Origin: Podochytrium sp. JEL0797
Lineage: Eukaryota; Chytridiomycota; Chytridiomycetes; Chytridiales; Chytriomycetaceae
Direction of reading: 5' to 3'
Assembly: GCA_027596195.1 (NCBI GenBank)
Contig: JADGJG010000566.1
Location: forward strand, 1-16,487
DNA: 16,487 bases
The notes below the pieces were generated by a model, which was not told where the DNA came from, searched no databases, and saw nothing but the letters and a program-made list of their open reading frames with translations. Shown here one piece after another: positions 1-7,879 of the stretch. Both the position numbers and the translations under genes were made by a program. Each line of letters opens with the position of its first letter. Position 1 is the first letter of the stretch.

Positions 1-93
1 TTTTTGGCCGCTTGTTTTTTTTTATCATCCTCGCGTGGTTTGGGGCGGGTTGTGTTTTTTCCCCCATTTCCAAACCCATTTTTTTGGGGCCCG

Positions 94-113
94 CCCCCCC
101 CCCCCCCCCCCCC
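94..113 (+). repeat. 20-nt C homopolymer in an intron
   Basis: Twenty consecutive C lie 27 nt upstream of the acceptor of the partial CRAL-TRIO gene. Shorter C runs sit at the same place in the matching introns of the paralogs (1287-1296 and 4539-4550). It probably acts as the polypyrimidine tract. Its length in this window may be inexact, because homopolymers are prone to sequencing error. Confidence 0.7.
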
Positions 114-140
114 AACGCGGTCGCCTCGGCCTGTATGCAG

Positions 141-465
141 TCAACATTACCCCGAGCGCCTTGGTGACGCTATCATGGTCAACCCTTCGTGGTACCTTTC
201 CGTCTTTTTCAAGCTCTTGTCTCCTTTCATGGATCCCGTCACGAAAGCCAAGATCTACTTTTGTCGCGTTGATCGCAGCGGCAAACAAAACGCGACTTCT
301 AGCGTCGTGGAAGAGAACAACAAGGGCGAAACCTCCGAAGGAACTGGCGGGTGGGCAAACATTTTGGATGTCGCTCACAAGGACCAATTGCCGGTCGAGT
401 TTGGCGGGGTGCATGAATTTGTGTATGAACACAAGGTGTGTTGGGAGAAATTGTGTCAAGTATGA
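141..465 (+). CDS. CRAL-TRIO (Sec14-like) protein, 3' exon only; 5' part lies outside the window
   Basis: This is the last exon of a lipid-binding CRAL-TRIO protein, a family that carries phosphoinositides or other hydrophobic ligands between membranes. The acceptor is the cag at 138-140, and the first base completes a split codon. The exon encodes the paralog hallmark HYPERLG, then NPSWYLSVFFKLLSPFMDPV (the gate-helix region that closes the lipid pocket), a short linker, GTGGW, and the terminal block LPVEFGG, equivalent to the LPxEYGG end of Sec14 domains. The stop at 463-465 overlaps an AATAAA signal (465-470). Positions 1-140 appear to be its intron: T/G-rich, then 20 consecutive C (94-113). 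An open frame runs through that intron but reads as poly-proline and is not protein-like. The closest paralog in the window is the gene at 3888-4859, which shares the intron position and the MDPVTK-K sequence. The missing N-terminal half means activity cannot be judged. Confidence 0.85.
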
Positions 466-711
466 ATAAATAGGGTGTGATGGCCCATGGGCCTTTTCTT
501 GAGCCGTCTCCACCTTGTCCCGGATTGTTTCACCCCCATTCAAGAAATGAAGGATCAGATGTCCGAATCCAGCAGCAGGAGCGAATCTGAAAAGGAACTC
601 GATTTCGCTGTTTCCTATTCGAGGAGGGGCTTCGGGGAGGGGTGCATGGGAGGGAGGCACCCAAGAGGGGGCTTCCCTTTGAGGCTTTTCAAATTTTTTG
701 TGCCAAAAGAG

Positions 712-1802
712 ATGTCAAACGACCCCTCCCAAACTGCTGCGACCTCTGCCCTCCGTGCCCGGGTTCCCGCCCTCATTGGCAGCCTCGAGGGTGGAGTGAC
801 CGCCGAGGAATCCGCGAGGCTGAGCCGCTTCGCCAACGAGTCATCGTGCCGCAGATATCTCGTTGCCAACAAGTGGGACGCCGAAGCCGCTGCCACCAAG
901 TTGAAGGCGACGCTCGAATGGCGCAAGGAATTCAAACCCGATCTGATTGATCCCGCCGAAGTGGAAGTTGAGGCCGTGTGCGGCAAAGCGTTCATTTGCG
1001 GCGCCGACAAACAAGGGCATCCTCTGGTGTTCAGTGTGGCTCGCATGGACACCACCAAGACGTGGGACAGAGCACTGCGATACGCTGTCTTCACGATCGA
1101 GAAGGCCATTTCATTGGGCGAGCGCAATGGAGTCGAGAAGATAGCCATAATTCTGGACAATGACGGCGTTGGAATCCTAAATTCTCCGCCTATTTCGTTC
1201 ATTACGCAGTTCCTCAACATCACTCAGTGAGTCGTAGAATACTCTCAAAACGCGAAACTAATCAAAAATGTGCCGCCAAAAAAAATCCCCCCCCCCTCCA
1301 TAACAGAAATCATTACCCTGAAAGACTCGGTGCTTCCATCATTCTCAACCCGTCGTTTTTCATGTGGACCATCTACAACGTCGTCAGCCCATTCCTCGAC
1401 CCCGTCGTCAAAAGCAAAGTGTTTTTCGTCAAGGCCAAAGAAGAAGCCGTCGTCGAGTCCGCGCCTGAACCAGTGAAAGGGCAATCTACGGGATGGTCGG
1501 GCTACTTTGGCCTCGGTTCTGGAACCTCGACTCCGCCAAAAAGCGTGGAAGCTTCGGCTTCAACTTCAACTTCGAGCTCGTGGGCGAATTTCGCGACGGG
1601 TGGCATTTCGGCAGCAGCGGGGTTGACTTCTGGATTTTTCGGTGGGTCCAAGGAAGACACGACTGAGCGCACCCAAGGCACGGGTGGATGGGTGAAAATG
1701 GAGGATTTGATTGACGTCGAACAGTTGCCAGTGCAGTTTGGAGGGAAGTTGAAATTCGAGTATGACCACGAGGTGTACTGGAAGTATGTCAACTCATTGT
1801 AA
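712..1802 (+). CDS. CRAL-TRIO (Sec14-like) protein with a Ser/Thr-rich insertion
   Basis: Two exons, 712-1226 and 1307-1802, encode 336 aa. The intron (80 nt) has donor GTGAGT and acceptor aacag, in phase 2. Residues about 30-75 resemble the CRAL_TRIO_N helical domain, with the typical CRRYLVANKWD and TLEWR segments. The CRAL-TRIO lobe follows, with FICGADKQGHPLVF, the strand IAIILDNDGVG, the HYPERLG motif and the gate helix ending LDPVVKSKVFFV. About 75 residues rich in Ser, Thr, Gly and Ala then separate this strand from the closing GTGGW and LPVQFGG blocks; the paralogs have only a short linker there. The family moves lipids such as phosphatidylinositol between membranes; the ligand here is unknown. 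The frame is open back to 487, but the ATG at 712 gives a start like that of the paralogs, and the upstream part looks non-conserved. Confidence 0.88.
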
Positions 1803-1898
1803 TTGAAGTGAAGTGAGATGGAACTGCGGGGCTCCTTTCCCACTTGACCTTTCTTGAGACACATTTTTGAGCGAAAAAAATTTCTGAAAAAACAATCG

Positions 1899-3012
1899 AT
1901 GGTCGAAGGAACTCCCCGATCCGTCACCGACGACGACTCCACGCAGCAAATGGAGCTCATTGTCTCGAGAATGCATGACCTGGTTCCCACGCTCATTGCC
2001 AGTTTGGACGGCGAAGTCACCGACGACGATGCGAGAATTCTTGCAAATTGGGCCGATCTGGCGTGCTGCAAGCGCTTTCTCATTGCCTGCAGCGGAAAGG
2101 AGGAGGAAGCTACCACCCGATTAAATTTCACGTTGCAGTGGTGAGTGTCTCCCTCTGACTGTTTGACTCCAACCGCACCATGAAACCCCCAAAATGGATT
2201 CGAAATGAAAATTGAAACCACGCATTACCCAACTCACACAACAGGCGCAAGGATTTCAAACCAGACAGAATCCTTGCCTCTGAAGTGGAAGAAGAAGCCA
2301 AAGATGGAAAACTCGTCCTCCACGGTTTCGATAAGTTGGGTCGGCCGATTATGTTTGGAATCGCCAAGCTGTGGAACAAGATTTCTCTCCGGTTTTGCGT
2401 GTACATGACGGAAAAGGCGATTGCGAGTATGAAGGAAGGCGGTGAGTACCCCTTTGAATCCAAATTCGGAGTTTTAGATTTTTTTGTCTGACTCTTTTTT
2501 CTACGCCTCAGGCGAGGACAAACTCGCGTTGGTCATGGATAACGAAGGTGAGACACGTATTTCTGAACCCCTATATACAGAGTATAATTGACACCGTTCC
2601 CTCGACCGAACCTGAAGGTCTCGGCGTGACCAACGGACCTTCGCTCTCGTTTATGAAGGCGTTCTTTGGGACGATGGAGAAGCACTATCCCGGTCGCCTT
2701 GGGTTTTCTTTACTCCTGAGTCCAAGCTGGGTTGTTTCGGGCGTGTATCGCATGATCCAAGGATTCCTCGATCCGGTTGTCAAATCCAAGATTTACTTTG
2801 CCAACGTGCCCAAGGTATCCAAGACAAGCAAGACGGCAGCGGATGCCTCCAAAAATCCCACGGAAGTCAAAGAGTTGGGAGTTGGTGGGTGGACAGAAAT
2901 TTCAAACTGGATCTCGGCGGATCAACTCATGGTGAAATTTGGTGGAACGTCCGAGTTTGAGTTTGATCGCAATTATTGGGAGAAGCTGGATGCGATTGTT
3001 CTTGTGAAATAA
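1899..3012 (+). CDS. CRAL-TRIO (Sec14-like) protein with divergent intron set
   Basis: Four exons (1899-2140, 2245-2441, 2512-2547, 2618-3012) encode 289 aa. Donors are GTGAGT, GTGAGT and GTGAGA. The protein has the N-terminal helical domain (CCKRFLIACSGKEEEATTRL, then W|RKDFKPD across intron 1), the core HGFDKLGRPIMFGIAK, the strand LALVMDNEGLGV, the motif HYPGRLG, and the end DQLMVKFGG. It is the most divergent member of the array. It lacks the intron before HYPERLG found in its three neighbours and carries three introns where the others are continuous. The 36-nt third exon is supported by frame and by the conserved DNEG motif it completes. The stop overlaps an AATAAA (3008-3013). The gap to the upstream paralog is only 96 bp. 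A lipid-transfer role is inferred from the family; the ligand is unknown. Confidence 0.85.
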
Positions 3013-3122
3013 ATTCCGGAATAGAAAAGTAACGCCCGTGCAACGATCTGTTCGAACCTGGTGATTGATCTGGAAACCGAGAAAAAGGTGAAGACAAATT
3101 TTTCCTGAAAATCTCCATCAAA

Positions 3123-3776
3123 ATGCAATTCACCATCCTCGCCGCCGCTGTTGCCTCGCTTGCCTCTGCCCAAGTTGTACCCACATTGGATGCCAACACA
3201 GTGCTCAGAGTCATGAATGCCACATACTCGTCCCCGTCAGTTCCAGTGTGTGTCAAATCATGCATGCGATCCGTCGGTTTTACCGATCCAGTCACGGTTG
3301 CCGGAATCGCTGCACTGTGCCAAAACTATATTCCTGCATTTGACACATGCAAGACAGCGAGCTGCACCGGAAATGCGACCAAAGTCGCCAACCAAGTGGT
3401 GAGTCAACTGCGGGTTCAACTTTGATCAAAACACACGTGCTCCCAATTAATCAAAAATTTCATTCAAATAAAGGAGGAGAACTGGCCACAATTCTGCAAG
3501 GTGTTTTCGACCAACGTGGCTGTCACGGATGTAACCATTGCCCCTCTTCCTGCGGCACCTTCTGCTCTGCCCACCGATATCCCGATCGATGTGATTTCGG
3601 TGTCGATTGCAACCTCGGTTGACCCCGTTGCTGGTGCTGGTGGGGCTGCTGTGCAGACCGCGGTTGCTGTGAAAACTACTGCTGCTGCGGCAGCGACGAC
3701 CAAGACTGGTGCGGCGGCTGATTTCGCGTCGCTTGCTCTTGGGATTGCCACTGTTGCGGCCACGTTGCTGTTTTAA
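3123..3776 (+). CDS. Small secreted six-cysteine protein, probable GPI anchor (CFEM-like?)
   Basis: Two exons (3123-3398, 3474-3776) encode 192 aa; the 75-nt intron has donor GTGAGT and acceptor aaag. The first 16 residues are a clear signal peptide ending ASA. Mature residues 17-100 hold six cysteines at 43, 47, 66, 76, 81 and 100 (C-x3-C-x18-C-x9-C-x4-C-x18-C), a compact disulphide domain recalling fungal CFEM or elicitin-like modules, though the spacing is not a canonical CFEM match. NAT at 32 and 84 are possible N-glycosylation sites. Residues 101-170 form an Ala/Val/Thr/Pro-rich stalk, and the last ~18 are hydrophobic with no charged residue after them, as in GPI-attachment signals. It is probably displayed on the cell wall or plasma membrane. 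The second exon could start one codon later (gaggag repeat at the acceptor). Its place inside the CRAL-TRIO array suggests insertion or local shuffling. Confidence 0.8.
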
Positions 3777-3887
3777 TTCGTTTAAAATGGAATAAGAAGA
3801 ATAGAATACAATTCAGTAGTTGTTTTTTTGTTGGAATTTTTTTTTCCGCAGGATATCGGCGCGGGAAATTGAATACGAAATTTTGCC

Positions 3888-4859
3888 ATGTTGCGAGTCC
3901 AAAACGGCACCCCGTCCCCTATCAGCGGCGAACCCATCTTCCAATGCTCCAAGACCCCAGCGCCTGCTACTCCCATCACGCAGGACCAGGCAAAGGCGAT
4001 TGCCGACCTCCTCTCTCAAGTCCCAGATCTGATCGAATCGGAGATCAAGGGCGATGTCACACCTGGTGACCGCGACAACTTGACGCTCTGGGCAGACGAG
4101 CCGTGCATCCATCGGTACCTCCGAGCCACCAAATGGGACGTCAAGGCTGCTGCTGCTCGCCTTGTCGCAACGATGCAGTGGCGGCTTGAGTACCAGCCCG
4201 ACCAGATCGACCCGTCCGAGGTTGAGCCCGAGGCGCTCACTGGCCGTTCCTTCTTATCTGGATTCGATAAGGAATGCAGACCCATGCTGTTCCTGGTCCC
4301 GAGGGAGGAGAGGGCAAAGGACACGGACGTCGATCGACAAATCAAGTTCTCTGTCTTCAACCTCGAACGCGCGATCAAGCTTTTACCCGAGGGAGTCGAA
4401 AAGCTTACGTTGGTGATTGACTATGAGGGAGTAACCCGCGCAAACGCAACCCCTCTGTCTGTCAGCCTCAAATATCTCAATATCTTTTCGTGAGTGGGTA
4501 TGCCCATATTTTTCCCCCTTACTAATCCTTCTTCCCCGCCCCCCCCCCCCAACCACCCCTGTCGCGTTAGCAATCACTACCCTGAGCGTCTTGGGATTGG
4601 GTGTATGATAAATCCGTCGTGGTACTTGCCAGTCTTGTTGACGATGCTCGGCCCTTTCATGGATCCTGTCACGAAGAGCAAAATCCACTTTGTCAATTTG
4701 AAGGACACTTCCAAGGTTCAAGGGACAAACAAGGGGACGGGAGGGTGGGTCAACATTTTGGACTGCGTGGATGCCGACCAGCTTCCAACTCGTTATGGAG
4801 GGTCTTACGAGTATGTGTACAACCATGGCGTGTATTGGCCAAAGGTTTCGGCGTTGTAA
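3888..4859 (+). CDS. CRAL-TRIO (Sec14-like) protein
   Basis: Two exons (3888-4489, 4571-4859) encode 296 aa. The phase-2 intron of 81 nt has donor GTGAGT, a good branch-like TACTAATC at 4520-4527, a 12-C run at 4539-4550 and acceptor gttag. About 35 N-terminal residues rich in Pro and Thr precede the CRAL_TRIO_N helices (CIHRYLRATKWDVKAAAARL, then QWRLEYQPDQIDPSEVE). The lipid-binding lobe has LSGFDKECRPMLFLVPR, LTLVIDYEGV, NHYPERLG, the gate helix LGPFMDPVTKSKIHFV, and the closing GTGGW and DQLPTRYGG. There is no insertion like that of the 712-1802 paralog. AATAAA signals follow at 4890-4895 and 4895-4900. It is closest to the partial gene at the left edge. Lipid transfer is inferred from the family. 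Confidence 0.88.
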
Positions 4860-4889
4860 AGACTTCGTGCCGTGGTCACTGTTTTCTGA

Positions 4890-4900
4890 AATAAAATAAA
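4890..4900 (+). terminator. Overlapping polyadenylation signals
   Basis: Two overlapping AATAAA hexamers lie 31-41 nt after the stop of the CRAL-TRIO gene ending at 4859. This is the expected place for cleavage and polyadenylation of that transcript. Confidence 0.5.
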
Positions 4901-5040
4901 ATAAGCTTCTCGAGAAAATTCAATTAAAAAGTTATGAGGGGACATTTTATGCGATTCTGACAGAAGAAAAGAAGCGGTTTTCAGGGAGATGGGAGATGGA
5001 GTGGAACCATCACCACACTAACGATTTTGCCTGAAATCGC

Positions 5041-5048
5041 ATAAATAG
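5041..5048 (+). promoter_or_regulatory. TATA-like element with CA-rich leader
   Basis: ATAAATAG lies 61 nt before an ATG at 5102. A C/T-rich stretch (5052-5068) follows, then a CAAC-rich leader (5078-5100) typical of fungal 5' untranslated regions. It points to a promoter reading right into a region where no recognisable gene survives. Whether it is active is unknown. Confidence 0.35.
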
Positions 5049-5101
5049 CGGCCCTCTCTCGCTCTTCAGAGCAAATTCAACAACCCATCTCAACCAACAA
5101 T

Positions 5102-5197
5102 ATGCAAAACCCAAATCCTGCTCCAGTCAACCGGGCTCCAATTATCCATGGCAACTTCGGAGGGCCACGAGCCAAAGAGTCTATTCCAACATCATGA
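5102..5197 (+). CDS. Short unrecognised ORF (31 aa)
   Basis: This is the first ATG after the TATA-like element and CA-rich leader. It encodes 31 residues rich in Pro, Asn and Gly, beginning MQNPNPAPVNRAPIIHG and ending in a stop at 5195-5197. I do not recognise it. It could be a genuine small peptide, a first exon of a spliced gene, an upstream ORF, or the head of a decayed gene. It overlaps the 5148 ORF in another frame. Confidence 0.25.
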   Translation: MQNPNPAPVNRAPIIHGNFGGPRAKESIPTS

Positions 5198-5315
5198 CCC
5201 GCATTATCAAAAGGATGACCAAGCCATTCGTTACCCGCGTCGCACCTGCTTGTCGATGGGGCATCAACGGGGAGCCACGTGGCCTCCTGCCATCCATTAC
5301 TTCAATCTTAGTTAA
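5148..5315 (+). CDS. Short unrecognised ORF (55 aa)
   Basis: An ATG in a different frame from the 5102 ORF opens 55 residues, beginning MATSEGHEPKSLFQHHD and rich in His, Arg and Gln, with stop 5313-5315. I find no family signature. A one-base frameshift between this frame and the 5102 frame would join the two into one longer protein, so a broken gene is an alternative reading. Low confidence that either is expressed. Confidence 0.2.
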   Translation: MATSEGHEPKSLFQHHDPHYQKDDQAIRYPRRTCLSMGHQRGATWPPAIHYFNLS

Positions 5316-5440
5316 AAACTCCTCCCTCCCGATTTCAAAACGAGAACACAACCCTCCAGCATATGATCGAACATGATGCCGCAATTGCTGCGCTCCCACC
5401 ATTTAAGTATGCGTTTTGATGATTTCAAGTCTTTGGCGTT

Positions 5441-5622
5441 GATTGTGAAGTCAGCGTATCGCAGTGCTCTGTTTCACGTCTAGGTGGTGTCCATGCGAGC
5501 CACGCTGAACACAAGCGGATGTTGTCGGCGCCGCAAATGAAAGCTGCGCCACACATCGTGTCGCTTTCGACTTTAGCGGGATCAATCTGATCAGGCGTGA
5601 ATGAAATTCACCGAGTTCCAGT
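5441..5622 (-). pseudogene. Decayed antisense fragment of a CRAL-TRIO gene
   Basis: Read on the minus strand, this stretch closely follows nucleotides about 920-1100 of the 712-1802 paralog. It keeps the PDQIDP-like start of the core (as in the 3888 paralog), then CGAAFICGAD, then the segment equal to SVARMDTT and RALRYA. It is broken: there is a net frameshift just before PDQIDP, a several-base deletion after FICGAD, a TAG just after the ARMDTT-equivalent segment, and a TGA where a Val or Phe codon stood. No flanking 5' or 3' parts of the gene can be found on either side, so only about 180 bp of the core survives, inverted relative to the intact array. It cannot make a working protein. Confidence 0.85.
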
Positions 5623-5877
5623 TTGTCAGTTTGTCAAGAACATAATGTGAACGTAAAGATTCAATTTTTGAATCTCGCGGCCGTTGCGGACCCTCGCCCT
5701 GACGCGTTGTTTGGGTGTGGTTGCGAGGCGAGCCAAACTGTGTGGTTTCAAAGAGAAACCGAGGATTGGTGGCGTTGCGATTGTTGCCGTGACTCGTTCG
5801 GCGTCCGCGGTCGTTTCGAATCGAGAATTTCGGAAATCTCGTAAATTTTCAAAGCCCCGAAAAAACAAAAAACAAAA
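5623..5877 (+). other. Promoter/5' untranslated stretch of the oxygenase gene
   Basis: No gene is recognisable here on either strand. It holds the 7-bp inverted repeat and, just before the downstream ATG, an A-rich run typical of fungal start contexts. A GTAAAT at 5841-5846 is a possible alternative donor for an intron ending at 5928. Confidence 0.4.
5658..5674. repeat. Perfect 7-bp inverted repeat
   Basis: GATTCAA and TTGAATC flank a 3-nt loop, about 200 bp upstream of the oxygenase start. It could be a dimeric transcription-factor site or chance; nothing else in the sequence decides this. Confidence 0.3.
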
Positions 5878-7493
5878 ATGGTTTGAACCCCCTTTGACCT
5901 GCTTTGGCTAAGCAGACACTCTCTCTAGGGAAAGGCCGGCAAGCAGCGCAAGAAGCTCAAGCAGATGCACCAGGCGCTGGATGCGCCGACGCACCTGAAG
6001 CGCACGCTCGGCGATGACGGCTTCGACTCGGAAGACGAAGTCGAGGAGGCGATTGCCACGGTTGGCGCAGAGAGTGTCACGGCATCGCAGCTGGCCACAA
6101 CGCTGCGGCTGCTGAATGCGCTGGGCGCAGCGCCAGAGGTGATCACAAAACGAAGCCCAGGCGCATTACTAATCACTGCACCCAGGCCATGAAAGCGCCC
6201 GTCTTCAAACCCCTCCGCGCAGCGCTCCATTCGCTGCGCCAACAAGCTGCCTCGCAGGCGGGCATCGGCGCGGGGTCCTCGCTGGCGGGAAAAGTGTCGG
6301 ACGCCATTTCGGACCAGCGCTGGTTGGATGCGATGGAGTCGCTGTCGCAGATGCGCGCGACGAGGCAGTTCCCCAAGCTGGGCGCCCTGCAGCGCTGGGT
6401 GCGCGACTGCGATGCCGCCGCCAACACAACCACTCAGCAGCGCGACCAGGTCGTCATGCGTGTCCTCGATGCCGCATTGAGAACCGCTGATCCCAACACA
6501 GTGGGTGCCCTCACGGCCTGGACGTCTCCCGAGGAGCTGGCCAAGATCCCGGTCGAACATGGTCTCAGAATGATTGGAACCTGGGATCCGCGTCCGGATG
6601 CAAGAACTCCAGAGGAGTCGGACCCTGTCGTGCAATCTGGCCGCAGAGTGGAACCAACTGCCGAAGACATTGCTCGATTCAAGCCTCAAATGAAGATTAT
6701 CAACCAAGAGGCCGGAAACGAGAGGCGTCCACCCAACCACCACCCAATGACTATCTACACCTCGAATCCGGACATGATCACCTACCACCCCAACTTGCAG
6801 CCAATCAAGCGCGAAGCCCCCATCTTGCCCGAAACGTTTGTGATTCAGAATCTCCTCTCGTTGGACGAATGCCGTCAAATCCTCACAGCAGCCGAGTCGG
6901 TTGGATTCACCCCCGACGAACCCGTTGTCGACACTGCCAGCAACAGAAGTGTATCGGCCCACAACGTGATTCTGCTCACTGATCCCAAGTTGACCAAAAT
7001 GATTGACGATCGCGCGAGACCCCTCTTGCCGCCGACCATGCTCGACGACGGCGACACGCTTCAAGTCAACAGCGACAACTTGCGCACATTGGAGGGTGTG
7101 AACCCGCGTTGGAGAATCTATCGGTACGTTCCTGGAGCGCTGTATCGTCCCCATATCGACGGTGGTTGGCCCAAGTCCGAGTACGATTTGGAGACGGAAA
7201 AGTACACGTTTGATGCTTCGAATGGAACCACGTGGTCGCGCATGACGTTTTTGATTTACTTGAACGAAGGGTTTGAGGGGGGAGAGACGACTTATTTTGT
7301 TCCGTCCAAGGAAGCGGTTGGTGTTATGGATGCCAAGCGTGTTACGCCCAGGGCTGGTTGTGCCATGGTGTTCCCGCACGGGTCTGTTAAGGGCAACTTG
7401 TTGCACGAGGGGAGTGGAGTCCTCGAGGGTGTCAAATACATTGCTCGCACGGAGGTGCTCTATCGCACGAAGGAGGCCTTCAACAAGCATTAA
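5878..7493 (+). CDS. 2-oxoglutarate/Fe(II) oxygenase, prolyl 4-hydroxylase type
   Basis: Three exons (5878-5880, 5929-6138, 6186-7493) encode 506 aa. The first exon is only the ATG; intron 1 (48 nt) has donor GTTTGA, and intron 2 (47 nt) has a TACTAAT branch site and acceptor cccag. The N-terminus MGKAGKQRKKLK is strongly basic and resembles nuclear or nucleolar signals. Residues 20-170 are helical and Ala-rich, without a recognised domain. The C-terminal third is a P4H-type double-stranded beta-helix: iron ligands H394 and D396 in YRPHIDGGW, LNEGFEGGETTYF, distal H478 in LLHEG, and K488 in GVKYIAR for the 2-oxoglutarate carboxylate. The H-to-K spacing of 10 matches collagen P4H. It therefore should hydroxylate a substrate, probably a protein, using O2 and 2-oxoglutarate; which one is unknown. 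There is no signal peptide, so it is not an ER collagen-type enzyme. AATAAA follows at 7529-7534. Confidence 0.85.
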
Positions 7494-7528
7494 GACTCGA
7501 TGTGCGCGTCCATTAAACCATTTCCACC

Positions 7529-7534
7529 AATAAA
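7529..7534 (+). terminator. Polyadenylation signal of the oxygenase gene
   Basis: AATAAA lies 36 nt after the stop at 7493, followed by a T-rich stretch. Confidence 0.5.
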
Positions 7535-7879
7535 AGCATTTCTTTTTTCTTCACTCCCTTGTCTTTCCTTTTCCCAAGCAATATTTGACGTGGTTGGAGA
7601 AGAGAAAAGACATCTCTTTGTCAGCAACGTCGCGCTCTGGTCGACGATTTCAGATTCCATTCGGATTCAAGCCGAAGGAAGAAGGCACCCACAACCCGCT
7701 CCTTTCCGCCAAACCGTTATCTTTAATCACTCACTCATCCTAAACTGTCATTCCTTTCGGAATCGATTTCAGTTTCTGTGGATCGAATGATGAATCCAGG
7801 TGATTTCATTTTTTTTCCCTTGGGATTGGATCGGCGACAGAAAATCGGAAACCAAAAAAAATCCGCCAAACCTCCAACC
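7535..7879 (+). other. Intergenic region and TRP5 promoter
   Basis: There is no gene here. It starts T/C-rich and ends in an A-rich leader before the TRP5 ATG. TRP5 genes in fungi are commonly under general amino-acid control through TGACTCA sites. I see no exact copy; the nearest is the TCACTCACTCA stretch around 7727-7737. In-frame ATGs at 7787 and 7790 could extend TRP5 by 31 residues. Confidence 0.4.

Noticed and set aside
4..140. Open frames through the left edge giving a poly-proline protein
   Set aside because: They read through a C homopolymer inside an intron; the conserved protein begins only after the acceptor at 140.
487..711. 75-residue in-frame N-terminal extension of the second CRAL-TRIO gene
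   Set aside because: It has no counterpart in the paralogs and starts right after the upstream gene's poly(A) signal; the ATG at 712 fits better.
712..4859. Array could be an assembly duplication artefact
   Set aside because: The copies differ strongly in sequence, length and intron positions, which misassembly would not produce.
5623..5911. Two overlapping plus-strand frames (73 and 75 aa) before the oxygenase
   Set aside because: They have no conserved features and sit in the likely promoter and 5' leader; neither joins in frame to the oxygenase without extra assumptions.
5925..7490. 521-aa open frame on the minus strand
   Set aside because: It is antisense to the oxygenase exons. The plus frame holds conserved catalytic motifs; the minus frame is a mirror effect of codon bias.
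7720..7741. Possible general amino-acid-control site upstream of TRP5
   Set aside because: TCACTCACTCA is not an exact TGACTCA, and one near match in a 345-bp region is expected by chance.
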